From Prevotellaceae bacterium UBA6417 (GTDB lineage Bacteria; Bacteroidota; Bacteroidia; Bacteroidales; Bacteroidaceae), in contig DJPH01000048.1 in assembly GCA_002439755.1 (NCBI GenBank), forward strand, positions 83,586-114,409: 30,824 bases of DNA, written 5' to 3'. The notes under the pieces are model-generated. The model worked only from the letters and a program-made list of their open reading frames with translations. It had not been told where the DNA came from and did no database searches. This document shows, one piece after another, positions 17,274-25,571 of the stretch (the first letter of the stretch is position 1; each line of letters starts with the position of its first letter). A program made the translations under genes and the position numbers.

Positions 17274-18221
17274 TTAGTCTGTCTCAATCTCACTTGTGCC
17301 GGCATCTCTCCATTCGGTTGCCGTGATTTTGCCCGCAATGACTTTGTCGCGGCCCACATGAAGTGGCAGGGTGTACTCGTTTCCCGAGTAAGCCATCCAT
17401 GACGACCCCGTATATTGGAACATGCGGGTGTCGTTGCCCGAGCCCACGGTGACAGTGACCACGAAGCCGGTGGCATCCCAAAGGGTGGGCATTATCAGGG
17501 CCTCCCAGGTGTCGGTGAATGCGCTACCCTCCGTTTGGGTGCCGCACAGGTTCACATCGGTATAGTCACCAATGACTGTGGATGAACCGAGGGTCAGCTT
17601 GCCGGTCGTCACATCCATGCTGCCTTTGACAAGGCACTTGGCCACCTTCACGCCGGTCACTTCCATGTCGGCATCCACTTCGGTGCCTTTGGTGAGCACC
17701 ACTTTCAGCTTGGCCAACTTGTGGCTGAACGTCACGGCTATGCCATTGGGATTGTCGGCAGCCGTGATGTCGGTGGCCGAAGCATAGAGCAAATCCTCAT
17801 TGAGCATGGTTTCGGCAGTCTGCGTAGTGCTCAGGTTGATGGTATAGTCTTTGTCGTTTTCCAGTTGGTCCGTGTAGGGCAGATAGGCGGTGTAGTTCAC
17901 CTTGGCCGTGTTGTTCTTCCACAGCAGTGGGGGATCCTGCACCCATTCGCCATTGCTTTCACTCACTTCCTTGTTGGTGCCGTTGTAGTTTTCATCACCG
18001 TTGGTGCCTTCGGTGGTCAGAAACAGGCCGAACTTGCTACCGGTCAAATTGTCTGTGGTACGTCCGGCACGCGTGGCCAGGTCGTTGATGCCGGCAGTGA
18101 AAGTAATCTCCCGGCCGGCCATGTCGGGCTTTATGGTGTTGTCTGTGTCGCTGTTGCTGCACCCCGCGGCAAGAATAGCGATGGCCGCAAGGGCCGATGT
18201 GCATATATTTTTCATTGTCAT
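17274..18221 (-). CDS. Fimbrillin family lipoprotein
   Basis: 315 residues starting at 18221; an ATG two codons in, at 18215, is equally possible. The signal ends AILAAGC (Cys21). The mature part shows fimbrillin (Mfa-like) hallmarks: ITFTAGINDLATRAGRTTDN, PLLWKNNTAKVNYTAYLPY, LLYASATDI, GIAVTFSHKLAKLKVVL, the ending YTLPLHVGRDKVIAGKITATEW and a short acidic tail. There is no LRR region. R51 and R54 lie at the usual maturation site of type V pilins. It is third in the operon, 16 nt after the preceding stop and 24 nt before the next gene. It pairs with 17249-15498 as a fimbrillin / fimbrillin-LRR module. Likely a surface or pilus-associated protein; assembly is inferred from family only. Confidence 0.8.
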   Translation of the reverse strand: MTMKNICTSALAAIAILAAGCSNSDTDNTIKPDMAGREITFTAGINDLATRAGRTTDNLTGSKFGLFLTTEGTNGDENYNGTNKEVSESNGEWVQDPPLLWKNNTAKVNYTAYLPYTDQLENDKDYTINLSTTQTAETMLNEDLLYASATDITAADNPNGIAVTFSHKLAKLKVVLTKGTEVDADMEVTGVKVAKCLVKGSMDVTTGKLTLGSSTVIGDYTDVNLCGTQTEGSAFTDTWEALIMPTLWDATGFVVTVTVGSGNDTRMFQYTGSSWMAYSGNEYTLPLHVGRDKVIAGKITATEWRDAGTSEIETD

Positions 18222-18237
18222 GTCTTTATTGCTGTTA

Positions 18238-19962
18238 TTACTCTCCTGTTTTTACGACAAACTTCATGTTTTTATAATCTTGAGCCCCGGCTTTCAATTC
18301 TTCATATTCGGTTTTCAATTCTTCGGTCTTCACATATACTGTAATTTCATTATGTCTAACCACATTATTCAGGAAAGGCTGAGTCTTCGAACAATTGGAA
18401 ATATCCACTTCCTTATATAGTGTGGTGTTAAACATAAATTTCTCCGGCAAGAGAACATCGCCCTTAACCACCAAGGTGTTGATCTTAGAAGTGCATACGA
18501 AGTAGTCGCAAAGTCCATCATATCCTTCCGGCACAATAAGCTTGTCGATTCCACCTTCGCGGATAAATCCCTTGTTATCCTCATTACCATTATCGAGACG
18601 TACATTCATTGGAATCGTGAATGACGGAATAAACTGGTTCGTATCATATTGGCTTCCTAACAGTTTATAATGAGCACCCCAGAACGGACAACTGCCGAAA
18701 GTACATGCTGCTTTTGGCCATGTGACGTTTGCCAGCTCATGGCATTCCCCAAAAGCACGCGCCCCGACGGAAGTGACATTCGTAAGATCTATTGAAGACA
18801 GGTTGGTATAATGAAAACTTTCCTTCCCGATGCTTGTTACCGTTGACGGCAGGACAATGGCAGAAAGACCTGAGCCAGCAGCAACGTTGTAGTCATCGGT
18901 ACCGGAGAGTGCATTGTCGGGAATAGCCGTAAGCCCCGTTACACCACTTAAGTCAAGCGAAATACTGAATGCCTTATTATTCCGTAAGTATTGTTTGAAC
19001 ACAGGGAAATAGTCGTCGTTCCATGTACCCGTCACCTTGATGGCACCCATCGGGTACTTGTTCAGTTCGGCGGCCAGGGCATCGGCATTGGCATAGTAGT
19101 CCAAATTGATGTTGATATCCTCCTTTTCCAGTTCGCCGCCATCGGGGAGCAAGCCTCCGTCCCAGTCCTGCACCGTAACGCTCTCTATGTCGATGCGGTC
19201 CTTGCCGACATTCAGATTGAACGTATAGCTATGGCCGGCCTTCAATTCTCCGACGTTGGCCTTTTTCAGTTGCGTGCCCGACGAGGTTGTCATGGCGATG
19301 AAATCGCTGTAACCATCTGCCTCCTTCGCCTGAGTCAGGAACACGTAAGTGGTGCCAACGCCTCCGTCACCATCCAACTTATAGGGAATGCCATCGGTGA
19401 AGAACTTGATGTCCGTTACTTTCTCACCGTCTGCGAACTGGTTGTTAAACTTGTTGATGTTAACGACAATGCGCGCCGTTCTTCTGCCCAACGTAGTGCT
19501 TAGAGTGCGATCTTCGGGTATTATTGCAAATCCTTTAAACACTTGCATGAAATCTGCCTTGCGGAGATTTTCCAAGCTCGACTGGTCTGTTACCGGTGTG
19601 AACTGACCGAAGGCATTTCCTTCGTAGGGATAGAACACCTTAAAAGTGTACTGGCTGTCTTCAAGTTTCCACTTTAGGTATTTGCCGGCCTCGGGTTCCC
19701 AATTGCCATTGGTCAGGGTATAGGCCACCGTTTCACCGTTGGAAGTGATGCCTATTTGGTCTCCTTCGTTGAATTCTGTCAATTTGTCTTTGTCGTTCTC
19801 CAGATCGGCAATGGGATTACTGCGGGTAAGCAGTCCTCCCACCGTAGCCTTTACAATGACGGCATTGGGGTCGTCGCTCCACGTCATGGGAGCCTCGTCG
19901 GACGAACAGCCTGCCAGCACAAGTGCCAACAGCGCACTGATATATAGATGGATTGCTTTCAT
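18238..19962 (-). CDS. Lipoprotein: fimbrillin-like domain plus BspA-type leucine-rich repeats
   Basis: 574 residues; the signal ends LVLAGC (Cys19). The fimbrillin-like part (about 35-270) has VIVKATVGGLLTRSN, EFNEGDQIGIT, YTFKVFYPYEG, SLENLRKADFM, RRTARIVVNINKFNNQF and YTFNLNVGKDRIDIESVTVQDW. A segment with LAAELNKYPMGAIKVTGTW precedes LRR_5-type repeats: LPSTVTSIGKESF, NLSSIDLTNVTSVGARAFGE, KLIVPEGYDGLCDYF. The C-terminal cap is ITVYVKTEELKTEYEELKAG. R47 in LTRS is the candidate maturation site. The architecture and several motifs repeat in the protein at 15498-17249, pointing to duplication. Second in the operon, 21 nt after the first gene. Confidence 0.8.
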   Translation of the reverse strand: MKAIHLYISALLALVLAGCSSDEAPMTWSDDPNAVIVKATVGGLLTRSNPIADLENDKDKLTEFNEGDQIGITSNGETVAYTLTNGNWEPEAGKYLKWKLEDSQYTFKVFYPYEGNAFGQFTPVTDQSSLENLRKADFMQVFKGFAIIPEDRTLSTTLGRRTARIVVNINKFNNQFADGEKVTDIKFFTDGIPYKLDGDGGVGTTYVFLTQAKEADGYSDFIAMTTSSGTQLKKANVGELKAGHSYTFNLNVGKDRIDIESVTVQDWDGGLLPDGGELEKEDININLDYYANADALAAELNKYPMGAIKVTGTWNDDYFPVFKQYLRNNKAFSISLDLSGVTGLTAIPDNALSGTDDYNVAAGSGLSAIVLPSTVTSIGKESFHYTNLSSIDLTNVTSVGARAFGECHELANVTWPKAACTFGSCPFWGAHYKLLGSQYDTNQFIPSFTIPMNVRLDNGNEDNKGFIREGGIDKLIVPEGYDGLCDYFVCTSKINTLVVKGDVLLPEKFMFNTTLYKEVDISNCSKTQPFLNNVVRHNEITVYVKTEELKTEYEELKAGAQDYKNMKFVVKTGE

Positions 19963-19983
19963 GTTATCTTCGTGTTTGAGTTA

Positions 19984-20970
19984 TCATTCGGTTTCCAGAT
20001 CACCGCTTTCGCCGGTTTCCCATGCATTCATTGTCATTTGACCGACTATGATGGCATCCTTGCCCAATGTCAGCTTCAGCTGATACTTCTTGCCGCTTTC
20101 AAGGGTAATCTCTTTTGTCGATGTCCAGGCATAGGTAGCATCACCGGCCAGTATGTTCACTTTGAAGCTGCCGGCAGCTATTGTCTGAGGTATCAGGATG
20201 CACGACCAACGGTCTATGGCATTCGTGTTCTTGTCGGCAGCGGCCGTGAATGTGCCGTGCCAGGCCGAAATGGCTTTCCTATCGGCATCGGCGGCCACAG
20301 ACACCTTGACGGAAGACTGCGTAAAGTCGATGCTGGCATTGCAAGGCATGTCGGGAACAACCAGTTTCGTGATGGGCGAAGCTGTCAGTAGCTCGAAAAT
20401 GTTGTATTCGGTGCCGAACTCCACTTTTACTTCGAGCAGGCTGAAACCGTGTTGGAAAGAGATGGGCAGCTTGCCATCCACCAATTTATTATTTGGGATA
20501 AACTGGTCATCCTTGAACCAAAGGAAATCCGACATTTCATAATAAGACTTAATATATTGATCAGGCCATATGATGACCCGTGCGTCTGTCATATTACAGA
20601 TGTTCTCAGGATTCACCGAATTGTAATCTTTCAGCTGTGTGCAGGCCGTGACAGTGACCTGTTGTGTGGCATTCTGCCAAAGCAGAGGTTTTGTGCTGTT
20701 ACTCTTCCATCCATCGGCGTACTTATTGAATACCGAATATTGATAGCTGTAATTGGAATTGGCAGGATTGAGGATGTCCAGATAGAATTCATTCAACGTT
20801 TCCGTGGTGTAGGAACGTGTTTGAGCTTCGCCTACGCTGGGCATGACACGCACCACATTGTCTTTGGGATAATTGTTGCCGATAGCGATGTCCTCATCGT
20901 TGGAACACCCGGTCAGCACAGTGGCAACCAAAGCTGCACAGACCATTGCTTTAGTCTTAGAGATTTTCAT
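19984..20970 (-). CDS. Fimbrillin family lipoprotein, first gene of the operon
   Basis: 328 residues; the signal ends ATVLTGC (Cys22). Fimbrillin-like features: VVRVMPSVGEAQTRSY near residue 40, KPLLWQNATQQVTVTA, DFLWFKDDQFIPNNKL, LPISFQHGFSLLEVKVEF, and the closing YQLKLTLGKDAIIVGQMTMNAWETG with an acidic ETE tail. The tail resembles that of the protein at 17274-18221 (W, then ETE/ETD). R52 in QTRS is the candidate Arg-type processing site. It follows a 169-nt upstream gap with a -7 box at 21035-21042 and a small hairpin in the leader. The regulator gene lies next upstream on the same strand. A structural or anchoring surface subunit is likely; no usher-type genes accompany it. Confidence 0.8.
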   Translation of the reverse strand: MKISKTKAMVCAALVATVLTGCSNDEDIAIGNNYPKDNVVRVMPSVGEAQTRSYTTETLNEFYLDILNPANSNYSYQYSVFNKYADGWKSNSTKPLLWQNATQQVTVTACTQLKDYNSVNPENICNMTDARVIIWPDQYIKSYYEMSDFLWFKDDQFIPNNKLVDGKLPISFQHGFSLLEVKVEFGTEYNIFELLTASPITKLVVPDMPCNASIDFTQSSVKVSVAADADRKAISAWHGTFTAAADKNTNAIDRWSCILIPQTIAAGSFKVNILAGDATYAWTSTKEITLESGKKYQLKLTLGKDAIIVGQMTMNAWETGESGDLETE

Positions 20971-20994
20971 TGACGTTATATTAATATGTATTGT

Positions 20995-21009
20995 TTCGTT
21001 CGAGACGAA
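20995..21009 (-). other. Small hairpin in the fimbrillin operon leader
   Basis: TTCGT/ACGAA with a 5-nt loop (20995-20999 with 21005-21009), about 25 nt before the first start codon. It could be an RNA hairpin or a symmetric operator. Short, so chance is possible. Confidence 0.3.
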
Positions 21010-21034
21010 GTATAATTTGCTTGAATGCTCTTTG

Positions 21035-21042
21035 CAAAATTA
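21035..21042 (-). promoter_or_regulatory. -7 box of the fimbrillin operon promoter
   Basis: TAATTTTG on the minus strand fits TAnnTTTG. No clear -33 TTTG lies 19-22 nt upstream (only TTTC-type sequence), which would suit an activator-dependent promoter. Predicted start about 21028, leader about 57 nt. Confidence 0.45.
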
Positions 21043-21139
21043 CACATTTGCCACTGAATGAAAGAACGAAAAACGTCTAAATGAATTTCCTTTGACGCGT
21101 AGTTTATAGAATTTAACTTTCCGCTGACATGTAGCAGCA

Positions 21140-22315
21140 CTAAAGCTTTACTCCGGCAACGTATTCAGGATAAATGTGTTTGATGTTCTTTTTGGCTTTG
21201 CTGAATGCCGAGGCCGACAGAAAGCCCGACTGCAAGGCTACTTCCGACAACTTCGTGGAGGGATGGGCCTCGATATAGAGCTGTGCATGTCTGAGGCGGA
21301 ACATGTTGATGAGGTTATAGTAGCCCACGCGAGCCATGAAGCGGCTGGCCGGTGCCATCATTCCCTTGTCGATTTCGGCAAGGACATCGGACTTCAGCAG
21401 GTGCTGCTCCTTGTATTTACGCAGGATGACGGCCAGAACGGCCTGCACCACCTCGTCATTGTCCGTGTCGGCTGCCGTTGACGGTTCATTGTTTTCTATG
21501 GTTTCGGCAGCTTCGGTGCTGCACAGGTCAGCATCGGTGCACTCGTCGGCATGCAGCTGTTCTTCCTCTTCGATGAGCTGAAGCTGCTCTTCCTGTTCTG
21601 CAGGTTTTCCCAAGCGTTGGGGATGCAGCACCATGCACAAGACTGCGACCGACCATGCCGACATTACGACATCAATCACCAGCTTCAGCTCGCGGCTGCC
21701 CGTAACGAAGATGCACCACACCATGACAATACAGATGAGCGGAAGCAAAATCATCTTTTCGGCAAAACGATAGGGAAAATCTTCTTCGGCCGAATAGTTT
21801 TGCAGGTGAAACTCGCGTATGCTGCGGTAAATGGCATTCATCACCCGAGCCAGCTGACACGTCATTGCCACACTGAGGGCACACACTGCATATTGCATCC
21901 ACCCGTATTGGCTCGCAATCCACGGTCCTCTGCCCGTGGACAGCAGCAGCAAAAGAGCTGCAAGCACCAGCATGGGAACGCCGAAGAAAACAATGCTTTT
22001 ACGACCGGACAGTCTGCGACCGTGGAAATAGCGCGAATAGAGCAGCGACAGGCACATGGGATAATACACCATGCCTAAAAGACGGATGTAGCACCACACG
22101 CCCTCATCGGAAGGTGCAAGAAAATAGGGGAACTGCAAGACCACACCCGCATAAAAGAAGGTGAGCTGCTTGCGGGCAGGATAAAAATAATCTCCGTTTT
22201 CACCGTATGGACGGCACATGTGCGCCCATCGCACCATGGCACATATGATGCTTGTTATCATCAGTAGGAAACAAGCATCGGCATAATACACGTCTGTCGC
22301 GGAAGGATAATTCAT
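21140..22315 (-). CDS. Membrane-anchored AraC-family transcriptional regulator
   Basis: 391 residues. The N-terminal ~235 residues hold about six or seven hydrophobic segments, including ADACFLLMITSIICAMV, LTFFYAGVVLQFPYFL, FFGVPMLVLAALLLLL, YAVCALSVAMTCQL, ILLPLICIVMVWCIFV and VVMSAWSVAVLCMVL. A long acidic linker (about 240-290, EEQLQLIEEEEQLHADE) follows. The C-terminal ~100 residues form an AraC/XylS-type double helix-turn-helix: MFRLRHAQLYIEAHP, then LSEVALQSGFLSASAFSKAKK and HIYPEYV. This places DNA binding at the inner face of the membrane. It lies 169 nt upstream of, and on the same strand as, the fimbrillin operon, which it probably regulates (inference). The sensed signal is unknown. 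Confidence 0.85.
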   Translation of the reverse strand: MNYPSATDVYYADACFLLMITSIICAMVRWAHMCRPYGENGDYFYPARKQLTFFYAGVVLQFPYFLAPSDEGVWCYIRLLGMVYYPMCLSLLYSRYFHGRRLSGRKSIVFFGVPMLVLAALLLLLSTGRGPWIASQYGWMQYAVCALSVAMTCQLARVMNAIYRSIREFHLQNYSAEEDFPYRFAEKMILLPLICIVMVWCIFVTGSRELKLVIDVVMSAWSVAVLCMVLHPQRLGKPAEQEEQLQLIEEEEQLHADECTDADLCSTEAAETIENNEPSTAADTDNDEVVQAVLAVILRKYKEQHLLKSDVLAEIDKGMMAPASRFMARVGYYNLINMFRLRHAQLYIEAHPSTKLSEVALQSGFLSASAFSKAKKNIKHIYPEYVAGVKL

Positions 22316-22336
22316 CTCTTTCTATGTGAATACGTG

Positions 22337-22366
22337 CAAAAGTAGCGATAAATTTTGATTTCAAAA
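22337..22366 (-). promoter_or_regulatory. Promoter of the AraC-type regulator gene
   Basis: TACTTTTG (22337-22344) with TTTTG (22362-22366) 17 nt upstream, or TTG 22 nt upstream. Transcription would begin near 22330, about 15 nt before the ATG. Confidence 0.5.
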
Positions 22367-22425
22367 CAAGTCATTTCCACCTTCAAAAGCATTGACGAAA
22401 TGACTTCATTTGCATTTCTTTAAAG

Positions 22426-22498
22426 TGGTGCCTCCCTGAATCGAACAGGGGACACACGGATTTTCAGTCCGATGCTCTACCAACTGAGCTAAGGCACC
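22426..22498 (-). tRNA. tRNA-Phe (anticodon GAA)
   Basis: On the minus strand the gene reads GGTGCCT-TA-GCTCAGTTGGTAGAGC, then an anticodon stem with CTGAAAA (anticodon GAA), then CCCTGTTCGATTCAGGG, AGGCACC and discriminator A. All four arms pair. The CCA end is not encoded. It has its own promoter at 22515-22544. Confidence 0.95.
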
Positions 22499-22514
22499 AT
22501 GCGTTTTGCGAGTG

Positions 22515-22544
22515 CAAAATTAGCTTTTTCTTTTGAATCGACAA
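22515..22544 (-). promoter_or_regulatory. tRNA-Phe promoter
   Basis: TTG (22542-22544), 19 nt, and TAATTTTG (22515-22522) on the minus strand. The predicted start is about 10 nt before the mature 5' end. Confidence 0.65.
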
Positions 22545-22584
22545 GCATTTCCGACAAAAAGTTTGCGTGTCTTCAATTGTTGCC

Positions 22585-22612
22585 GTCCTTTACCCCGGGT
22601 GGGGTAAAGGAC
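22585..22612 (-). terminator. Strong hairpin after thiL (probable terminator)
   Basis: Perfect 12-bp stem GTCCTTTACCCC / GGGGTAAAGGAC with a 4-nt loop, starting 6 nt after the thiL stop codon. No U run follows on either strand, so it may act as a 3'-end stabiliser or a non-canonical terminator. Confidence 0.55.
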
Positions 22613-22618
22613 AGGCTG

Positions 22619-23674
22619 TCACTTCAAGGGATTCCAACCCTGTGCTTTCAGCTCGAACTCATTCCCGTCGCGGGTTACAAGCTGGCAGCCGTATTCAGGC
22701 TTTTGTATTCGTCCGATGATGTGCACATCGGGTATTTCCTTGACCTTTTCATAATCGGATAGCGATGTGGTGAACAGCAGTTCATAGTCTTCACCGCCAT
22801 TGAGGGCGCAGGTGCTGACATTCATGTTGAGCTGCTCAGCCATGACGGCTGTCTGATAGTCGAGTGGAATGCGTTCTTCGTAGATTTGGCAACCTGTATG
22901 ACTTTGCTTGCAGATGTGAATGAGTTCTGATGAGAGTCCGTCTGAAATATCCATCATGGCTGTCGGAATGATGCCGCTTTCGCGCAACCTGTTGATGATA
23001 TCGCGGCGTGCTTCAGGTTTCAGCTGTCTTTCAAGCAGATACTCTTTTCCGGTAAAGTCGGGCTGGAAAGGAGCCTGTATTTTACCTTCTTTCAGCTGTT
23101 GCTCATATACGGCTTTTTCTCTTTCCAGCAATTGAAGCCCCATGTAGGCAGCTCCGAGATTGCCCGAAACACATATCAGATCGGTGTCTTTGGCACCGTC
23201 GCGATAGACGATTCTGCCCTTTTCACCTTCTCCGATGCAGGTGATGCTGATGGCAAGACCTGTCATGGACGAGCTTGTGTCGCCTCCGACTATGTCGACA
23301 TGGTGCAGACGGCAGGCCGATTTGATACCGTCGTAGATGTCTTGCATGTCTTCTATGCAGAACCGCCTGCCAAGGGCTATGCTTACGATGAGCTGCCGTG
23401 GCATGCCGTTCATGGCGTAGACGTCAGACATGTTGACCATCGCCGCTTTGTATCCGAGGTGCTTCAATGGTGTATAGGTCAAATCAAAGTGCACACCTTC
23501 CATCAGGATGTCGCTTGTTACCAACGTAAGCTTGTCGCGATAGTCCAATACGGCGCAATCGTCGCCTACGCCTTTAAGCGAGGATTGGTTTTTCAACTGT
23601 ATGTCCTTGGTGAGTAGGTCGATGAGGCCAAATTCTCCTACGGTGGATATTTCTGTTCTTTTTTGCTGATTCAT
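22619..23674 (-). CDS. thiL: Thiamine-monophosphate kinase
   Basis: Phosphorylates thiamine monophosphate to the active cofactor thiamine pyrophosphate with ATP. The 351 residues carry the AIR-synthase-like fold: EFGLIDLLTK at the start, GVGDDCAVLD, VTSDILMEGVHFDLTYTP, LGYKAAMVNMSDVYAMNG, DIVGGDTSSS, AMMDISDGLSSELIHI and LNGGEDYELLFT. These are the magnesium, nucleotide and substrate motifs of ThiL. It is the last gene of the sppA-lpxK-pnp-thiL operon, 6 nt after the pnp stop. No TPP riboswitch is seen ahead of it, as expected for an internal gene. Confidence 0.95.
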   Translation of the reverse strand: MNQQKRTEISTVGEFGLIDLLTKDIQLKNQSSLKGVGDDCAVLDYRDKLTLVTSDILMEGVHFDLTYTPLKHLGYKAAMVNMSDVYAMNGMPRQLIVSIALGRRFCIEDMQDIYDGIKSACRLHHVDIVGGDTSSSMTGLAISITCIGEGEKGRIVYRDGAKDTDLICVSGNLGAAYMGLQLLEREKAVYEQQLKEGKIQAPFQPDFTGKEYLLERQLKPEARRDIINRLRESGIIPTAMMDISDGLSSELIHICKQSHTGCQIYEERIPLDYQTAVMAEQLNMNVSTCALNGGEDYELLFTTSLSDYEKVKEIPDVHIIGRIQKPEYGCQLVTRDGNEFELKAQGWNPLK

Positions 23675-23680
23675 GGTGCT

Positions 23681-24484
23681 TTACAGGCTTTTGATGATTC
23701 CGATGAATAAATCGGTCATTTTGGGTTGCGCAGCATCTGCTGCCGATTTTACTTCTTCGTGTGATACTTTCGAGCAGGTTTGGCTGACGTTCGTGATGAC
23801 ACTGATGCCCAGACATTGCATGCCGCAGTGATTGGCAACGATGATTTCGGGAACGGTGCTCATGCCTACAGCGTCTGCTCCCAGAAGGCGGAACATACGG
23901 TATTCGGCCGGTGTTTCATAGGTTGGCCCTTGTGTGGCCAGGTAGACGCCTTCTTGCAGTCTGATGCCTAAGTCGGCTGCAATGGCTGTCGCTTTCAGTC
24001 GCAGTTCGGGAGAGTAGGCATGTGTCATATCGGGGAAGCGCGGCCCGGGTGCGATATTCTTGCCGCGAAGAGGGTTTTCGGGCATCATGTTGATGTGGTC
24101 TGTGATAAGCATCAGATCCCCGATGTGGAACGAGGGGTTGGTGCCTCCGGCAGCGTTGCTGGCAAAAAGAGTATGTATGCCCAAACCATGGAACACACGA
24201 ATGGGGAAGGTGGTTTCTTTCATGCTGTAACCTTCATAATAATGAAAGCGTCCGCTCATGGCCACAACATTTTTGCCACCCAGTTTACCCGTTATGAGCT
24301 TTCCGGCATGGCCTTCGACTGTCGATATGGGAAAATGGGGGATGTCTTTATAGGCTATTTCGTTCTTGTCTTCGATGCTTTCGGTCAATTGCCCCAGTCC
24401 GCTGCCTAAGATGATGGCCGCTTCGGGAGTGCAGTTTATGCGGCTTTTCAGCCAGTTGGTTGTCTCATTGATCTGTTCTGACAT
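23681..24484 (-). CDS. Purine nucleoside phosphorylase (trimeric type)
   Basis: Phosphorolysis of inosine/guanosine and deoxy forms to free base and pentose 1-phosphate in purine salvage. The 267 residues match the low-molecular-weight PNP family: AAIILGSGLGQL, the phosphate-binding GRFHYYEGYSM, FASNAAGGTNPSF, LMLITDHINMMPENPLRG, the purine-site TYETPAEYRMFRLLGADAVGMSTVPE and ITNVSQ. The GADAVGMSTVPE block is the family signature. It overlaps the end of lpxK by 20 nt and precedes thiL by 6 nt, so it is co-transcribed. No regulation of its own is visible. Confidence 0.95.
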   Translation of the reverse strand: MSEQINETTNWLKSRINCTPEAAIILGSGLGQLTESIEDKNEIAYKDIPHFPISTVEGHAGKLITGKLGGKNVVAMSGRFHYYEGYSMKETTFPIRVFHGLGIHTLFASNAAGGTNPSFHIGDLMLITDHINMMPENPLRGKNIAPGPRFPDMTHAYSPELRLKATAIAADLGIRLQEGVYLATQGPTYETPAEYRMFRLLGADAVGMSTVPEIIVANHCGMQCLGISVITNVSQTCSKVSHEEVKSAADAAQPKMTDLFIGIIKSL

Positions 24485-25556
24485 AATCGTTTATTATATG
24501 GTCAAAAGTTGTTCCTTGTTTATCCAGAAATTCAATTTCTATGGGCAGGGCATAGAGCGCGGCTTTTACGGCCTTGTCCAGGTAGGTGCATTGTTGAAAG
24601 CGCGCGGCATCCTTTTCGGTGGTTACGATGATGCTTCCGTCCTGACGTATTTGTGCAAAATGGCGGTTGATGCTTTCTTGATCGTCTTTTGTGAAGTTGT
24701 GGTGATCGCCATAGCTTAGCATGACAGCGTTGGGATAGAAACGTGCAAAGTCTCTTTTTAGCAGGTGTGGCGTAGCTATTCCGGTGATTATCAGAATTGA
24801 CGGAATGGCCGGCAATTGGCTTAATGCGATTTGTCGTTTGTCTGCACAGGGAAATACAGCTTTCAAGCCTGAATATCTTTGGTGCGTGAAAAACACTTTT
24901 TGACCCTTTGCGGGCTGTAGCTTCCTTATGATGTCGTGCTGTTCTTTATCGGTAAGTTGGTCGGGGCATTTCGTTACAATGATGATTTGTGCCCGTAACC
25001 GGCCGCTGAAAGGCTCGCGCAAGCGTCCTGCCGGAAGCAACTTGTCGTCGTATATCTGGCGGTTGTAGTCTGTGAGCAGGATGTTAAGTCCTGCTTTTAC
25101 CTGCCTGTGTTGAAATGCGTCATCGAGAATGCCTACTTGCGGCCGCTGGCCGGGCGGTCGTTGAAGTGCTGACTGTATGGCTGCTGCCCGTTGCTTGCAC
25201 ACATAGATTTCGGTTTCAGGAAATTTGTGTTTCATTTGCCAGGGTTCGTCACCGATGTCATATACCGTCATGTCGGGCGAAGCAATAAGCCCCTCTTTGC
25301 TCTTACGCTTATAGCCGCGGCTGAATACCGTGACGCGTCTGCTCTTTTGCAACAGACGAATCAGGTATTCGGTGTGGGGAGTCTTACCCGTACCTCCTAC
25401 GGTAAGATTGCCAATGCAAATAGCGGGAAAAGGGATGACATAGGAATGAAATATCCCTTTGTCGAAACACCTGTTGCGTAGTTTTATGGCTATCCAATAG
25501 AGGAAAGACAGCGGGAGCAATCCCCAATAAACCCTGAAACCGTGTTGTCGCGGCAT
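24465..25556 (-). CDS. lpxK: Tetraacyldisaccharide 4'-kinase
   Basis: Adds the 4'-phosphate to the lipid A disaccharide precursor at the inner membrane. The 363 residues contain the N-terminal membrane-associated region (FRVYWGLLPLSFLYWIAIKLRN), the Walker A signature CIGNLTVGGTGKTPHTEYL, FSRGYKRKSKEG, GDEPWQM, VGILDDAFQHRQVKAGLNI and the C-terminal YGDHHNFTKDD. These are diagnostic. It follows sppA by 15 nt and overlaps pnp by 20 nt. The last codons inside pnp are in another frame and carry no conserved motif. Confidence 0.95.
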   Translation of the reverse strand: MPRQHGFRVYWGLLPLSFLYWIAIKLRNRCFDKGIFHSYVIPFPAICIGNLTVGGTGKTPHTEYLIRLLQKSRRVTVFSRGYKRKSKEGLIASPDMTVYDIGDEPWQMKHKFPETEIYVCKQRAAAIQSALQRPPGQRPQVGILDDAFQHRQVKAGLNILLTDYNRQIYDDKLLPAGRLREPFSGRLRAQIIIVTKCPDQLTDKEQHDIIRKLQPAKGQKVFFTHQRYSGLKAVFPCADKRQIALSQLPAIPSILIITGIATPHLLKRDFARFYPNAVMLSYGDHHNFTKDDQESINRHFAQIRQDGSIIVTTEKDAARFQQCTYLDKAVKAALYALPIEIEFLDKQGTTFDHIINDYVRTDQ

Positions 25557-25571
25557 GCGTCAGCTACTTTG

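Noticed and set aside
20971..21139. Invertible promoter for phase variation of the fimbrillin operon
   Set aside because: No pair of flanking inverted repeats of inverton size and no nearby invertase; only a 5-bp hairpin.
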